Origin: Elusimicrobiota bacterium
Lineage (GTDB): Bacteria; Elusimicrobiota; Elusimicrobia; UBA1565; UBA9628
Direction: 5' to 3'
Length of the DNA stretch: 6,606 nt
Assembly: GCA_023249695.1 (NCBI GenBank)
Contig: JAHFCD010000135.1
Coordinates: 1 to 6,606, forward strand
In this document: one piece after another, positions 5,241 through 6,606 of the stretch
Layout of the letters: every line of letters begins with the position of its first letter
How positions within the stretch are numbered: position 1 is the first letter of the stretch
The notes under the pieces: generated by a model
Databases searched by the model: none
Told to the model about the DNA's origin: nothing
The model's input: only the letters and a program-made list of their open reading frames with translations
Program-made: the position numbers and the translations under genes

Positions 5241-6606
5241 ATGGAACTTCTCAAGAACATCAACACGCCGGCCGACCTCAAGAAGGTCTCGCCCGAGCAG
5301 CTGCCCCAGGTCGCCTCGGAGGTCCGCGCGTTCATCCTGGACACCGTTTCGAAGCTCGGCGGCCACCTCGCCTCCAGCCTGGGCTCGACCGACATCACGG
5401 TCGCCCTGCACTACGCGTTCGACACGCCCAAGGACAAGCTCGTCTGGGACACCGGCCACCAGACCTACGGCCACAAGATCCTGACCGGCCGCAAGGACCG
5501 TATGGGCACGATCCGCCAGTTCGGCGGCCTGTCCGGCTTTCTGAAGCGGTCGGAGTCGGAGTACGACACCTTCGGCGCGGGGCACGCCTCGACCGCGATC
5601 TCGGCGGCGCTCGGGATGGCGGTCGCTCGTGATCTCAAAGGGGAGTCCAATAAGGTCGTCGCGATCGTCTCCGACGGCTGCATGACCGGCGGCGAGGCCT
5701 ACGAGGGCCTGCAGAACGCGGGCCAGGTTCAGACCGACATCATCGTGGTGCTCAACGACAACCAGATGTTCATTTCCAACCGGGTCGGGGCGCTCGGGAC
5801 CTTCCTGTCGAAACTCCTGACCATGGGCGCGGTGCGCGGCGCGGAGCACGAGGTCAAGAAGTTCCTCGCCCGCTTCCAGTTCTGGGGCGAGTCCATCCTG
5901 CGCGTGGCCAAGCGCGCGAAGGTTCTGCTGTTCCCCGGCATGCTCTTCGAAGAGATGGGCTTCACCTACTTCGGCCCCGTGGACGGCCACGACGTCGAGC
6001 AGCTCGCCTCCGTGTTCGCGCATGTGAAGAAGCTCAAGGGACCGATCCTCGTCCACTGCGTGACGAAGAAGGGCAAGGGCTACGCCGCCGCCGAGGAAGA
6101 CCAGTACACGTGGCACGGCCCGGGCAAGTTCGACGTGGCGACCGCGAAGATGCTGAAGACGCCAGTGATCAAGGCGCCGCCGCCCACCTACACCTCCGTG
6201 TTCGGCAAGGCCGTCGTGAAGGAAGCCGTCAACGATCCGCGCATCGTCGGCATCACCGCGGCGATGCCGGAAGGCACGGGCATGGACATGTTCCGTGATC
6301 GCTTTCCGAAACGCTACTTCGACGTGGGGCTGGCCGAGGAGCACGCGGTGACGTTCGCCGCGGGGCTCGCGAGCGAGGGCTACCGCCCGATCGTCGCGAT
6401 CTACTCGACCTTCCTGCAGCGCGCGTACGACCAGATCGAGCACGACGTCTGCCTGCAGAAGCTGCCGGTGATCCTGTGCCTCGACCGCGCCGGCCTGGTC
6501 GGCGAGGACGGCCCGACGCACCACGGCGTCTTCGACTACTCCTACCTGCGGATGATCCCGGGCATGACCGTCATGGCCCCGGCCAACGGGAACGAGCTGC
6601 AGAACA
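5241..6606 (+). CDS. dxs: 1-deoxy-D-xylulose-5-phosphate synthase (3' end beyond window)
   Basis: Dxs is the thiamine-diphosphate enzyme that joins pyruvate and glyceraldehyde 3-phosphate in the first step of the MEP isoprenoid pathway. The frame stays open to the window end, giving 455 of an expected 620-640 residues. Family motifs in order: NTPADLKK near the start; GGHLASSLG; WDTGHQTYGHKILTGR with H73; GHAST; the thiamine/Mg site S-D145-G ... L-N-D-N174, with the same 29-residue spacing as E. coli D152/N181; the linker FGPVDGHD; DVGLAEEHAV with the catalytic Glu E366; IYSTFLQRAYDQ (Y388, R394); and DRAGLVGEDGPTHHG (R416, D423, H427), all in register with E. coli numbering at an offset of four. 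Odd points are Ser for Gly in the G-D-G motif, CMTGGE where ALTGGM is usual, and AEEH for AEQH. ATG at 5241 has GGGA ten bases upstream; the ATG at 5235, which overlaps the ispA stop as ATGA, is in the same frame and also possible. Confidence 0.93.
   Translation, partial: MELLKNINTPADLKKVSPEQLPQVASEVRAFILDTVSKLGGHLASSLGSTDITVALHYAFDTPKDKLVWDTGHQTYGHKILTGRKDRMGTIRQFGGLSGFLKRSESEYDTFGAGHASTAISAALGMAVARDLKGESNKVVAIVSDGCMTGGEAYEGLQNAGQVQTDIIVVLNDNQMFISNRVGALGTFLSKLLTMGAVRGAEHEVKKFLARFQFWGESILRVAKRAKVLLFPGMLFEEMGFTYFGPVDGHDVEQLASVFAHVKKLKGPILVHCVTKKGKGYAAAEEDQYTWHGPGKFDVATAKMLKTPVIKAPPPTYTSVFGKAVVKEAVNDPRIVGITAAMPEGTGMDMFRDRFPKRYFDVGLAEEHAVTFAAGLASEGYRPIVAIYSTFLQRAYDQIEHDVCLQKLPVILCLDRAGLVGEDGPTHHGVFDYSYLRMIPGMTVMAPANGNELQN

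Noticed and set aside
5214..6524. Long open frame of 436 codons on the minus strand
   Set aside because: It lies entirely opposite ispA's end and dxs, whose plus-strand frame carries all Dxs motifs in order. The minus-strand product is a low-complexity Arg/Gly/Asp/His-rich sequence typical of antisense frames in GC-rich genes.

Overview
The window comes from a GC-rich bacterial chromosome. The lineage cannot be fixed from this sequence alone. Secreted proteins of unknown family sit beside an isoprenoid operon, and Shine-Dalgarno use is inconsistent. An uncultivated lineage such as Elusimicrobiota or a deltaproteobacterial relative would fit, but this is only a guess.

Bases 1-1496 are a decayed mosaic. 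Two neighbouring genes were originally convergent: the 3' end of a gene on the + strand ending in W-Y-[VI]-A-N-G-Y-A-K (an extended-SDR/sugar-epimerase-like tail), and on the - strand a small zinc-ribbon membrane protein. Three copies of the epimerase-like tail (ending at 55, 802 and 1496) and two copies of the zinc-ribbon C-terminus (39-128 as a remnant, 786-1373 intact) are visible. Between the zinc-ribbon remnant and the second epimerase tail lies a - strand gene for a 192-aa secreted protein of unknown function, whose stop codon falls on the edge of the repeat.

Bases 1497-1693 are noncoding and hold the leader of the next gene. A good intrinsic terminator (1643-1673) ends only 20 bases before the start codon at 1694. 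That leaves no room for a promoter downstream, so the gene appears to be transcribed through the terminator. Two further stems upstream, one sharing bases with the terminator, suggest an attenuator or an unrecognised riboswitch-like element. The gene it precedes (1694-3526) encodes a 610-aa exported protein of unknown family with a possible Ser-Asp-His hydrolase triad, a charged helical region and a Gly/Pro-rich linker.

Bases 3599-6606 are a tightly packed + strand operon: a nucleoside-phosphorylase-superfamily enzyme, a farnesyl-diphosphate-synthase-type prenyltransferase (ispA), and 1-deoxy-D-xylulose-5-phosphate synthase (dxs, cut by the window end). Dxs makes the first MEP-pathway intermediate, and IspA condenses the C5 units made from it into a C15 (or longer) chain. 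The phosphorylase resembles enzymes that act on purine nucleosides or adenosylhopane. Together with the epimerase-like tail at the left end, this recalls hopanoid clusters (hpnA, hpnG, dxs), but no hopanoid-specific gene (squalene synthase or cyclase, hpnH) is in view, so that link is an inference.
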